The notes under the pieces: generated by a model | The model's database searches: none | What the model was told of the DNA's origin: nothing | What the model saw: only the letters and a program-made list of their open reading frames with translations | Shown: in pieces, positions 1 through 7,079 of the stretch | Numbering within the stretch: position 1 is the first letter of the stretch | Layout: each line of letters starts with the position of its first letter | Made by a program: the position numbers and the translations under genes | Origin: CAZVJA01 sp964626885 | GTDB lineage: Bacteria; Planctomycetota; Planctomycetia; Planctomycetales; Planctomycetaceae | Reading direction: 5' to 3' | Assembly: GCA_964626885.1 (NCBI GenBank) | Contig: CAZVJA010000050.1 | Coordinates: 1-28,567, forward strand | Length of the DNA stretch: 28,567 nucleotides

Positions 1-90
1 GAAGGTGCGCGCACCCGCGCGCATCTTCGAACGGCTGAGTTGCTCGAGCATTGCTTGGCTGCTCATGGATGCGTGCTCGACCATCCGCAT
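1..90 (-). CDS. 5' end of an unrecognised gene, cut by the window edge
   Basis: Thirty codons read leftward from an ATG at 90 to the window edge with no stop. The ATG is preceded by GAGGA with a 6-base gap, a good Shine-Dalgarno site. A second in-frame ATG lies at 84. The visible residues start MRMVEHASMSSQAM and continue into an Arg/Ala-rich stretch; they are Met-, Ser- and Gln-rich and look amphipathic, with no signal peptide. A possible promoter lies about 170 bases upstream (262-290). The fragment is too short to assign a family, and I do not recognise it. Bases 1-28 also form a near-perfect hairpin inside this reading frame. It could be a chance open frame, but ribosome site plus promoter make a real gene more likely than not. 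Confidence 0.5.
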   Translation of the reverse strand, partial: MRMVEHASMSSQAMLEQLSRSKMRAGARTF

Positions 91-131
91 GGCATTTCCT
101 CGGACGAGAATCGACGTTCTCTCTCGTGTGC

Positions 132-187
132 CACTGGCTATGCCAGTGCCGGTGTTTTGGGTGGCACTGGCGGCTTGTCCGCCAGTG
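132..187. repeat. Pair of palindromes sharing a CACTGGC/GCCAGTG core
   Basis: Two hairpins stand 16 bases apart. The first is CACTGGC (132-138), a 3-base loop and GCCAGTG (142-148). The second is CACTGGCGG (165-173), a 5-base loop and CCGCCAGTG (179-187). Both stems are perfect and share the same 7-base core. The pair lies between two leftward genes, in what would be the 5' leader of the gene at 1-90. From memory, such CACTGGC-type palindromes are dispersed in many copies between genes of planctomycetes; this window alone cannot show that. No T-run follows in either direction, so it is not a standard intrinsic terminator. Confidence 0.8.
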
Positions 188-261
188 TTGAGCATTCAAT
201 CGAAACCGATCACGGGCAGAGCCCGCGGCACACGCCGTTCTTTTGTGAGAACACAGCGACC

Positions 262-290
262 ATTCCACCGCGCTTTGCGAGATGCGTCAA
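262..290 (-). promoter_or_regulatory. Possible sigma-70 promoter for the gene at 1-90
   Basis: On the minus strand, TTGACG (290-285) is followed after exactly 17 bases by TGGAAT (267-262). The -35 matches consensus at 5 of 6 bases and the -10 at 4 of 6. Transcription would start near 255 and give a leader of about 165 bases containing both palindromes at 132-187. This is pattern matching only. Confidence 0.33.
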
Positions 291-343
291 CGTGCACTTG
301 TAGCGGCGATGCGGATCTTCGCCGATCAGGCCGTTAGAGCGGT

Positions 344-1351
344 CTATCGTTTCATGCCCTCAATCACGCTGACCTCCGAAGCGGTCGGAACGACTCGCGT
401 CAGATCAAAACCAGCCTCGCGCAATAACGTTCGATACTCGCCTTCGGTCCGTTCCTTTCCGCCGGGAATCAGCAGCATCACCAAATCCAGAAACTTGCCG
501 CCGAACCTGTCATTGCCGGGCGGAATCACACTTTCGACAAGAAGAAGTCTGCTGCTCGACGACATCGCCGTGTGGCAATGACTCAGGATTCGGACGGACT
601 TTTCATCGTCCCAGTCATGAATGATGTGCCGCAGCAAATAGGCATCTGCGTTGGCGGGGACCGCTTCAAAGAAATTGCCGCCGACGATCTTACAACGATT
701 TGAGACGCCTGCCGCTTCGAGATGGCTCTTCGACCTTTCGACGACATGCGGCAAGTCAAACAGAATTCCCTTGAGGGTTGTATGCTTCTGCAGGATCGCC
801 GTGATTTGTGATCCGTTTCCACCCCCGATGTCCGCCAGAACACCAATTCCCGTGAAGTCGTACGCATCCAGCATGGCGTTCGTCTCGCTGCCATGAATGC
901 CGGTCATCGCTGCATCGAAGATCACAGCCTTCTCGGGGTTCTCGCCGAGGTAATCGAAGATCGGTTTGCCGTAGACCTTTTCAAAGGCGACTTTGCCGGT
1001 GCGAATGCTGTATTCGATTTCACCCCACGTGCGAAATTGCTCATCTCCGGCCATCAAGGCCAATGCCCGTTTCGAGTGGGGCACATCGCTGCGCAGCGGT
1101 TCTGCTAACGGGGTCAACGAGAAGTGACGTGCGTTGCTCTCGACGAAGATTCCCACGCTCGACAACGCGCGCAGCAGGCGGTACAGGGCATCCGGATTGG
1201 TCGACGTCGCTTCTGCGAGGTCTTCGACCGACTTGGGTCCGTCTTTGAGATATCCGGCGATATCAAACTTGGCTGCGGCATAAATTGCCTGCGAAAGCCA
1301 ATATCCTGTAATCATTCCGTCGAGTTGTTCGCGTGGCGACTGCTCCATCAT
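344..1351 (-). CDS. SAM-dependent O-methyltransferase (Methyltransf_2 type)
   Basis: A 335-residue cytoplasmic enzyme predicted to move a methyl group from SAM to a hydroxyl of a small aromatic or polyketide-like substrate. The N-terminal third is a winged-helix dimerisation region. The SAM-binding glycine motif DIGGGNGS lies at about residues 174-181. The segment HIIHDWDDEKS contains the HDW histidine (about 245) that acts as base in this family. Length is normal for bacterial members. The open frame reaches back to 1582, but those 77 residues do not resemble the family. The ATG at 1351 has AAAGGA six bases upstream and gives the usual N-terminus; a second ATG follows at 1348. The gene diverges from an MFS transporter, which would fit making and exporting a methylated metabolite, but that link is inference. 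The substrate cannot be read from the sequence. Confidence 0.88.
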   Translation of the reverse strand: MMEQSPREQLDGMITGYWLSQAIYAAAKFDIAGYLKDGPKSVEDLAEATSTNPDALYRLLRALSSVGIFVESNARHFSLTPLAEPLRSDVPHSKRALALMAGDEQFRTWGEIEYSIRTGKVAFEKVYGKPIFDYLGENPEKAVIFDAAMTGIHGSETNAMLDAYDFTGIGVLADIGGGNGSQITAILQKHTTLKGILFDLPHVVERSKSHLEAAGVSNRCKIVGGNFFEAVPANADAYLLRHIIHDWDDEKSVRILSHCHTAMSSSSRLLLVESVIPPGNDRFGGKFLDLVMLLIPGGKERTEGEYRTLLREAGFDLTRVVPTASEVSVIEGMKR

Positions 1352-1632
1352 TGATTGTCCTTTTTCGTATACGGTCGAACGATTGGCCGATCTGGTCCAG
1401 TTCCGCCGTCTGGACACGTTCGTCGAAGGTAACGGTGATCGTGATTGCGGCGGTGTTTGATTTGGGCATTGCGTCGCGATGATTTTATCCGCCGGGCCGC
1501 AGGTGGGAAGGACGAACCCAGCGGAACGCCCAATCAGCTTGACGGCCGGGCCTGCCCGCTCGGGAGTCCAAATTTGTTCCACGCCCGCTGATCCGGTGAA
1601 ATCTGTGCGGTGGGACGATACGCTGTCCGGGC

Positions 1633-2796
1633 ATGTTGTACTTCATCTCCTGGCTGACCGACTTCACCTCGAACCTGCTGGTCTTTTCCGTCACGCGGCG
1701 GCTGGCGGAACTGCGCGCGGAGCCGCTGGTCATCGGCCTGGTTGGTGCGTGTTACGCCGGGGCGAGTACGCTTTGCAATCCGGTTTCGGGGCATCTCTCC
1801 GACCGGTTCGGCCGGCGCGTCGTGGCGATTGCCGGGGCGCTGCTGATGTTCGCGAGCCTTCTCGCCACGTGGCTGTTGCCGCCGGAACACTGGACGGCCG
1901 TGGCGGCGTTTGCTTGCGGCGGGGCCGCGGCGGGGATCATTTATCCGCCGGTCATCGCCTGGATTGGCCAGGGGTTGACCGGGCGGTCCGCCAGTCTGGC
2001 GTTTCTGTTATTTTGCATCGCGTTCAATCTCGGCGTTGTGTGTGGACAGACGGTCGGAGGGTGGTTGTTTCGCATCTACGGCGCGCCCGGACCGCTGTTC
2101 GCCGGGATGGGGGCGATTGTGCTGATCATCGCCGCGATCTCCCGCGCTCGGCCGGCGCGCCCGCTGGCATCCCTTGCGGAGGAGGCCGAGACCGCCGCCG
2201 CGTCGGAGCGGGTACTCTCCGCGGGTTTTGCCCGTGTCGCGTGGATGGCCAATGTCGGAGGGACGTTCTCGTACAGCATTGTGCTATATCATTTGCCGCG
2301 GTTGGCGGTCGATCTCGGGATTCCATCGGATCTGCATGGCGTGATGCTTGCCGGCAGCCGGTTGATGATTCTTTCGACGTTCTTGACGATGCATTTCTCG
2401 ACGTTCTGGCGGTATCGCATTTCCGTTTCGCTGGCGGTGCAGGTTGCGGCCTGCGGCGGGTTGACGCTCCTGGCGTTCGGCCGGAATGTCGCGATGCTCA
2501 CCGTGGGGCTGGCGGCGCTGGCGATCCTCATCGGCTGCAATTATTTCGCGAGCCTGTATTACACGACGACCGGCGCGGCCGACCGCAACAAGGGGCGGGC
2601 CACAGGTATTCATGAGGCGACGCTCGCATTCGGCCTGACGGCGGGATCGCTGTGCGGCGGAGTGGCGGGGAACCAGTTCGACGATCGCGCGCCGTTCTGG
2701 CTGGCAGCCGCGGTCGTCGCGCTGCTGCTCGTGCCGCAATGGATGTATTACGTGGCAAAGGTTCGACGGCTGCAGCGCGGTGAGAACGAGCAGTAA
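1633..2796 (+). CDS. Major facilitator superfamily transporter
   Basis: A 387-residue inner-membrane protein with about twelve hydrophobic segments, as expected of a secondary transporter. The MFS signature of the loop between TM2 and TM3 is intact: GHLSDRFGRR at residues 53-62. The second half repeats the six-helix layout. The protein is slightly short for the superfamily (usually 400 or more) because of short termini and a short central loop. The ATG at 1633 is the first in this frame after a stop at 1597, and no strong ribosome site precedes it. It diverges from the O-methyltransferase gene. The pattern suits efflux or uptake of a small molecule. The substrate is unknown, and no subfamily can be assigned by eye. 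Confidence 0.88.
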   Translation: MLYFISWLTDFTSNLLVFSVTRRLAELRAEPLVIGLVGACYAGASTLCNPVSGHLSDRFGRRVVAIAGALLMFASLLATWLLPPEHWTAVAAFACGGAAAGIIYPPVIAWIGQGLTGRSASLAFLLFCIAFNLGVVCGQTVGGWLFRIYGAPGPLFAGMGAIVLIIAAISRARPARPLASLAEEAETAAASERVLSAGFARVAWMANVGGTFSYSIVLYHLPRLAVDLGIPSDLHGVMLAGSRLMILSTFLTMHFSTFWRYRISVSLAVQVAACGGLTLLAFGRNVAMLTVGLAALAILIGCNYFASLYYTTTGAADRNKGRATGIHEATLAFGLTAGSLCGGVAGNQFDDRAPFWLAAAVVALLLVPQWMYYVAKVRRLQRGENEQ

Positions 2797-2829
2797 ACTC
2801 CCCATTCCGTGCACCATGTTGTGAGTGAG

Positions 2830-2878
2830 AGTCAGGCACAATAGTCAGGCACAACTGTTTTGAACTGTGGCCTGTTTT
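2830..2878. repeat. 12-base direct repeat running into a hairpin
   Basis: AGTCAGGCACAA occurs at 2830-2841 and again at 2843-2854. The second copy begins an inverted repeat: CAGGCACA (2846-2853) pairs with TGTG-G-CCTG (2866-2874) with a single bulged G and a 12-base loop, and TTTT follows at 2875-2878. It lies 33 bases after the MFS stop. It could be a weak terminator for that gene or part of a dispersed repeat; the T-run is short. Confidence 0.5.
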
Positions 2879-2938
2879 GGTCACGGTCTTTTCTTTTATG
2901 GTGACGGAAGAATTTGCTGTCAGCAGAAAGTTGGACCG

Positions 2939-2947
2939 TGGTACAAT
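2939..2947 (+). promoter_or_regulatory. Possible extended -10 promoter for the GYF_2 gene pair
   Basis: TG-G-TACAAT at 2939-2947 matches the extended -10 form (TGnTATAAT) with one mismatch. No good -35 box lies at the usual distance, as is common for extended -10 sites. The start of transcription would be near 2954, about 55 bases before the ATG at 3009. This supports that start over the open frame extending back to 2877. Confidence 0.42.
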
Positions 2948-3008
2948 CCTGCTCGTAAAACGGATTGCAACAACGTTAATCACTATTTGTCGGATGAGGG
3001 CCGCTGTG

Positions 3009-3635
3009 ATGAGTGAATTGTGGTTTGTGAAGAAGAATGGTATCGAACACGGCCCGTTTCCAGCCGACGAATTACGAAGGCGCGCTGCTGAAGGCAAGAT
3101 TACGCGCGATGCTCTGGTGCGTCAGGGGAGAGTAGGCAAGTGGTATCCAGCGGAAAAAGTGAAGGGCTTGCTGCCCGAACCAAGTCACCCACCTGAAACC
3201 AACGTTCATGCTTTGGGGAACACCAACCAAGATGGTAGCAGCTTGGACGAGAATGCCGAAAACAAAGAGCGAACAACTCAATCATTTTCGCGTTCAACGA
3301 TAATCGCAAGCGAATATACGCCCAATACCGGTGGCGACGACATATATTACGTAGCCACGAAGAACACGAATTCGCTCGATGCGCTTCAAGTCGGGCTGTT
3401 CTTTGTCCTGGGAATCAACGCCTTTGGCCTGTTGCTCGTTCTTTTCCCCGTGGGTATGAGTGGCGCAATTAGCGGCGTGGCATTCGGCGCGTTGTTCAGC
3501 AGCGGCATTTCCGCCATTGTTATCCTCTGGATTGTGATTCGCGCAATTGCCGCGACTAGCTGCCATTTGAAACTTCAGGCCCGCATTGCGAAGCGACTGG
3601 ATGACTTGATGGACAAACAGAATGCGACAAAGTGA
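3009..3635 (+). CDS. GYF_2-domain membrane protein, copy 1
   Basis: A 208-residue protein with an N-terminal GYF_2-like domain (about 1-55): W5, the GPF motif at 15-17 and a closing GKWYPAEKV. A polar linker of about 60 residues follows, then two hydrophobic segments at about 128-148 and 153-183, and a short charged tail. GYF-type domains bind peptides, often proline-rich, so a membrane-anchored adaptor with a cytoplasmic head is likely; the partner is unknown. The ATG at 3009 was chosen because AGGGCCGCTG-nn-ATGAGTGAA is shared with the downstream copy at 3719, while the upstream 44 codons have no counterpart there. Base composition is visibly more A/T-rich than in neighbouring genes. It is probably co-transcribed with the next gene, 83 bases on. 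Confidence 0.8.
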   Translation: MSELWFVKKNGIEHGPFPADELRRRAAEGKITRDALVRQGRVGKWYPAEKVKGLLPEPSHPPETNVHALGNTNQDGSSLDENAENKERTTQSFSRSTIIASEYTPNTGGDDIYYVATKNTNSLDALQVGLFFVLGINAFGLLLVLFPVGMSGAISGVAFGALFSSGISAIVILWIVIRAIAATSCHLKLQARIAKRLDDLMDKQNATK

Positions 3636-3718
3636 GGTCTGGCGACGAAGTTCGTTGCGGGCGGCACCAGGCGAAATGAAATTACTCGAATTAGAAATCG
3701 TTCTGAAGGGCCGCTGCC

Positions 3719-4420
3719 ATGAGTGAAGCGTGGTATATCAAGAAAGGTGAGAAGGAATACGGGCCGTACTCGGCGGACACGCTGCGGGAATACGCGGCGC
3801 AAGGAAAAATCGTCGCAGACACGCAAATTCGTCAAGGAAAAGAAGGAAGATGGTATTCAGCAGGACGGGTGAAGGGGCTGGCGTTTCATCAGCAAGAATC
3901 GCATCAATCGGCGGAGGATGCAGTTGGCGCCACTCCTAAAGAGGACAAGCCGCAAAGCACTGCAACAAACAAGGAAGAGCTTTTGCAATTTGCCCGTGAC
4001 GCAGCAGAAAACGCTCAGGAGACACCGGGAACCAGCAAGGACGAACTCCTTGCTTATGCACGAAACGCCGCTCAGAATCCCGACAATTCAGCAAAGCTGA
4101 AAACCGCTTTTGACTTCCCCGATGTCTATCCACAGGTCAAATCAAACGTCAAATCACTAGAAAACCTCCGCGAAGGATTACTGTTTGTCCTGGTCATCAA
4201 CGCCTTTGGCCTGCTCATCTTTTTCGTGATGGCTGTGGGAGGTGAACTTGGTGGCGGCGTGGCAGGCGGCGCGTTCGTCGGCAGCGCCATCGCCGCTCTC
4301 ACTTCACTCTGGATTGTCATTCGTGCCGTTGCCGCGACAAGCTGCCATTTGAAGCTTCAGGCAAACATCTCAAAGCAACTGAGTGATATTTTAGATGTTC
4401 TGAAGTCGCAAGGCGACTAA
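3719..4420 (+). CDS. GYF_2-domain membrane protein, copy 2 (paralogue)
   Basis: A 233-residue paralogue of the preceding gene with the same plan: GYF_2 head at about 1-55 (W5, GPY at 15-17, GRWYSAGRV), linker, two hydrophobic segments at about 153-173 and 176-206, and a charged tail. The closest match to copy 1 is in the membrane part: INAFGLL, the WIVIRA.AATSCHLKLQA run, and nearly identical DNA there. The linker differs. It holds an internal repeat of about 15 residues, at 85-99 (KEELLQFARDAAENA) and 107-121 (KDELLAYARNAAQNP), absent from copy 1 and likely helical. The start is fixed by AAGGG eight bases before the ATG and the leader shared with copy 1. The two are probably one transcript from a tandem duplication. 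Function is not known. Confidence 0.82.
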   Translation: MSEAWYIKKGEKEYGPYSADTLREYAAQGKIVADTQIRQGKEGRWYSAGRVKGLAFHQQESHQSAEDAVGATPKEDKPQSTATNKEELLQFARDAAENAQETPGTSKDELLAYARNAAQNPDNSAKLKTAFDFPDVYPQVKSNVKSLENLREGLLFVLVINAFGLLIFFVMAVGGELGGGVAGGAFVGSAIAALTSLWIVIRAVAATSCHLKLQANISKQLSDILDVLKSQGD

Positions 4421-4548
4421 AGTATTCGCCGGAACATTGTTATTGGCTGCGGCCTCATTGGGTTGGCCCAATTACGAACTACCGTTCGCACACGAATGGT
4501 ATCGCGGAAATGATATCCCCAATGTGCTGAAACTGCTGACAGCTCCGT

Positions 4549-6033
4549 TCAGAGCTGCTGCTCCGCGACTTCGATTGCTTTGATCAGCCCCTTTGCCTTG
4601 TTGAGGGTCTCTTCGTATTCGCTGGCGGGGACGCTGTCGGCCACGATTCCCGCGCCGGCCTGGATGTAGGCGGTCTGCCCTTGCATCACGAGGGTTCGCA
4701 GGGCGATGCAGGTATCCATGTTGCCGGTGAAATCGACGTAGCCCACCGCGCCGGCATACGGACCACGGCGGTGCGGCTCGATCTCGTCGATGATCTCCAT
4801 CGCCCGGACCTTCGGCGCGCCGGAGACGGTTCCGGCCGGCAGCCCCGCGCGGAGCGCGTCGAGCGCGGTTTTTCCTTCCGCCAGCGTTCCTTTGACATTC
4901 GACGTGATGTGCATCACGTGACTGTAACGCTCGACGACCATCACGTCGCTCAACTCGACGCTGCCGTACCGCGAGACCCGGCCGACGTCGTTCCGCGCCA
5001 GATCGATGAGCATCACGTGCTCGGCCCGTTCCTTCGGGTCTGCCAGCAGTTCCTCGGCCAGCCGTCGGTCTTCTTCTTCGGTCGCCCCCCGCTTGCGCGT
5101 TCCGGCGAGGGGGCGAACTGTTGTCACACCGTCTTCGACGCGGACCATGATCTCCGGCGAACTGCCGACGAGATTCACCCCCGGCGAGCGGAGCAGGAAC
5201 ATGAACGGGCTGGGATTGACGACGCGGAGGGCGCGGTAAATGTCGAGCGGGCTGGCGGAGGTCTCCCGTTGTAGTCGCTGGCTGATGACCACCTGAAAAA
5301 TGTCGCCGGCCCGGATGTACTCCTGGCACTTCGTGACGGACTTCTCGAATTGATCCTGCGTGAAGTTCGATTTCCAGTTCGGCTGCGGTTCGCCGCCGAC
5401 GGCGATGTCGGTTAGTTCCAGGTCAGCCTCTTTTTGCTGCAACTGGCGGCAAAGATCGTCGACCCGTTCGCAGGCGCGGGCATACTCGGCTTTCAGATCC
5501 GTTTTGCGGCTGTCGGCATGCGCCGCAACGAGGACCGTCTTATTGATGTGATCGAAGATCACCATCCGGTCGTAAAAGGCGAACGCCATGTCGGGGAGCT
5601 TGCGGTCGTCAGCGGGAGCGTTCGGGAGGTGCTCGGTATAGCGAACGACGTCGTACCCGGCGTATCCGACCGCGCCGCCGCAAAAGCGGGGAAGCCCTTT
5701 TACATGCACCGCGGGGAATTCACCGAGGAGATTTTCGAGGTCGCGGAGCGGATCATCGGACGTGTACTTATGCGGCTTGCCGTCGCGGGTGACGACCACT
5801 TTCTCGCCGAAGGCTTCAATGCTGAGGAACGGATCGGCTCCGAGAAAGCTGTACCGGCCGATTTTTTCCCCACCGACAACGCTCTCGAACAGGAAGGATG
5901 ACTCGCCCCCCTGAATTCGGCAGTACGCGCTGACGGGTGTGAGGGTATCGCCGACAAGTTGCCGGTAGACCGGGACGAGGTAGCGCTGTTCGGCGAGCTT
6001 GGCAAAGGTTTCGTAGTTGGGATGGTGTTTCAT
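4549..6033 (-). CDS. trpE: Anthranilate synthase component I
   Basis: A 494-residue cytoplasmic enzyme that, with the glutamine amidotransferase TrpG, converts chorismate to anthranilate, the first step of tryptophan synthesis. The N-terminal domain holds SFLFES (46-51), matching the family's LLES-type feedback-inhibition site. The chorismate-binding domain follows, with DLARNDVGRV, LPAGTVSGAPK (from about 398) and GAGIVADSVPASEYEET (from about 460). The spread of motifs favours TrpE over the related PabB. The frame stays open to an ATG at 6210, but those 59 residues are not family-like and that ATG falls inside a probable -10 box. The ATG at 6033 gives the normal N-terminus and has GGA seven bases upstream. 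No trpG or other trp gene is adjacent, so the pathway is scattered here. Confidence 0.93.
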   Translation of the reverse strand: MKHHPNYETFAKLAEQRYLVPVYRQLVGDTLTPVSAYCRIQGGESSFLFESVVGGEKIGRYSFLGADPFLSIEAFGEKVVVTRDGKPHKYTSDDPLRDLENLLGEFPAVHVKGLPRFCGGAVGYAGYDVVRYTEHLPNAPADDRKLPDMAFAFYDRMVIFDHINKTVLVAAHADSRKTDLKAEYARACERVDDLCRQLQQKEADLELTDIAVGGEPQPNWKSNFTQDQFEKSVTKCQEYIRAGDIFQVVISQRLQRETSASPLDIYRALRVVNPSPFMFLLRSPGVNLVGSSPEIMVRVEDGVTTVRPLAGTRKRGATEEEDRRLAEELLADPKERAEHVMLIDLARNDVGRVSRYGSVELSDVMVVERYSHVMHITSNVKGTLAEGKTALDALRAGLPAGTVSGAPKVRAMEIIDEIEPHRRGPYAGAVGYVDFTGNMDTCIALRTLVMQGQTAYIQAGAGIVADSVPASEYEETLNKAKGLIKAIEVAEQQL

Positions 6034-6472
6034 GAATGATCCAAATCGCCAGACGGGAAACCGGGCATTCAGGTTCGGACGATCGTTCCCCGTTCCAACA
6101 AAATGAGCATGCCGACTCGCATCAAAAGGGAGTCCATCCGACATTGGAAGGTGGAAGTCGAGCCTGGCTTCCCGAGCGTTGAAGCGCGAACGCTGCAACG
6201 CCCGATCCATAATAACGACAGGCCGTTACGTCGCAAAGCGGCTCCAGAGCGTCGCTTGACACTCATTGGCCGAAGGCTAGAATTGACGCGACGTTAGCAC
6301 CAATTCTGTTGAATTGTCGATTCACACGAACCCCCAGCATCAGATGGCTTTCTCGGCGTGCTGAGTATCGATGCCGGCGGGGAGATAAGTTTTGCCCCGA
6401 TTGTTGTTCGGCTCAAAGCCGCCCGAACGGGCGTCGTGAATCAGACGGTCAGAGGCTGAAGACGGACCGATT
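6034..6472. other. 439-base intergenic region between divergent trpE and mcsA
   Basis: It serves two divergent genes. A possible trpE promoter lies at 6209-6236, implying a trpE leader of about 170 bases. In that leader I found no Trp-rich leader peptide and no obvious terminator/antiterminator pair. On the mcsA side I see no convincing -35/-10 pair and no recognisable repressor operator. No reading frame here looks coding. Confidence 0.5.
6209..6236 (-). promoter_or_regulatory. Possible sigma-70 promoter of trpE
   Basis: On the minus strand, TTGCGA (6236-6231) and TATTAT (6214-6209) are 16 bases apart, matching consensus at 4 of 6 and 5 of 6 bases. The site argues against translation starting at the ATG at 6210. 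The start of transcription would be about 170 bases before the chosen trpE ATG. Confidence 0.4.
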
Positions 6473-7000
6473 ATGAAGAAGTGCCACCGCTGCTCGAAAC
6501 CCGCGACGCTGCACATTACTGAGCTGCGCGAGGGGGGCGTGCAGGAGTTGCATCTCTGTGAGTCGTGTGCCCAGCAATATTTGAATAGTGCCAGCGACAC
6601 GGAGAGTGCGGATTCGCCGGAGGGAATCACCGACAAGCTCCCCGCCGGAATGCAAGAGGGACTGGAAGAGCTCGACCATCTGGTTTGCCCCAATTGCGGG
6701 ATCTCATTTCGGGAATTCCGCAGCCAGGGGCGTCTGGGCTGCCCTCACGATTACATCGCGTTTGAGCGCGAATTGGTCCCCCTCCTGGAGAACATTCACG
6801 GGGCGACGCAGCATGTGGGGAAATACCCGAAACGCGCGCCGGATTCGAGCCAGAGACAATTCGAGCTGATCAAGCTTCGCAACGAATTGAAAAGCGCGGT
6901 GGATGACGAGGATTACGAGCGGGCGGCGGGTCTACGGGACCAGATTCGCATCCTGGAAGCGGAATTGTCGGAGGGTGAGAGCGGCCCACCGCCGGAATGA
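6473..7000 (+). CDS. mcsA: McsA-like zinc-finger activator of protein arginine kinase
   Basis: A 175-residue protein. In Firmicutes McsA binds and activates the arginine kinase McsB. The N-terminal zinc finger is complete (C4, C7, C29, C32). A second finger follows with C72, C75 and C90, but where the fourth Cys is expected the sequence reads GCPHDY, so H92 or D93 would have to serve as ligand. A UVR-type helical hairpin lies at about 128-165 (FELIKLRNELK...DYERAAGLRDQI), the McsB-contacting element in this family. The ATG at 6473 sits directly before the first CxxC, as expected. mcsB follows 79 bases later on the same strand, surely the same transcript. UvrB/UvrC share the UVR motif, but size and zinc fingers exclude them. 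Confidence 0.86.
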   Translation: MKKCHRCSKPATLHITELREGGVQELHLCESCAQQYLNSASDTESADSPEGITDKLPAGMQEGLEELDHLVCPNCGISFREFRSQGRLGCPHDYIAFERELVPLLENIHGATQHVGKYPKRAPDSSQRQFELIKLRNELKSAVDDEDYERAAGLRDQIRILEAELSEGESGPPPE

Positions 7001-7069
7001 AACACCGGAGCGGCTGTGAGTATTCGGCCCTGCCGGTTTGACAGATACGTAATTCTTTTGGATGACGAC

Positions 7070-7075
7070 GAGGGG
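7070..7075 (+). promoter_or_regulatory. Ribosome-binding site deciding the mcsB start
   Basis: GAGGGG at 7070-7075 lies four bases before the ATG at 7080. The alternative in-frame ATG at 7062 has only a T-rich stretch upstream. The shorter N-terminus also fits McsB proteins, where about 20 residues precede the conserved GPESDIV. Confidence 0.65.
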
Positions 7076-7079
7076 ATTG

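Noticed and set aside
304..324. CGGCGA/TCGCCG hairpin downstream of the O-methyltransferase
   Set aside because: A 6-bp stem, 9-base loop and no T-run; not enough for a terminator call.
5..337. Rightward open frames across the left end
   Set aside because: They run through both palindromes at 132-187, lack ribosome sites and have Arg/Ser/Cys-rich shadow composition.
1479..2615. 378-codon rightward frame overlapping the MFS gene
   Set aside because: It is the wrong frame of the transporter; the product is Arg/Gly-rich with no membrane segments, while the 1633 frame gives a clean MFS protein.
4457..4472. ATTGGG-TTGG-CCCAAT hairpin after the second GYF_2 gene
   Set aside because: A 6-bp stem without any T-run; too weak to call a terminator.
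4540..4557. CAGCTC/GAGCTG inverted repeat over the trpE stop codon
   Set aside because: A short 6-bp stem with no T-run on the minus strand; probably chance.
4681..5274. Open frame antisense to trpE
   Set aside because: An antisense shadow of a strongly conserved gene, His/Arg/Asp-rich, with no ribosome site.
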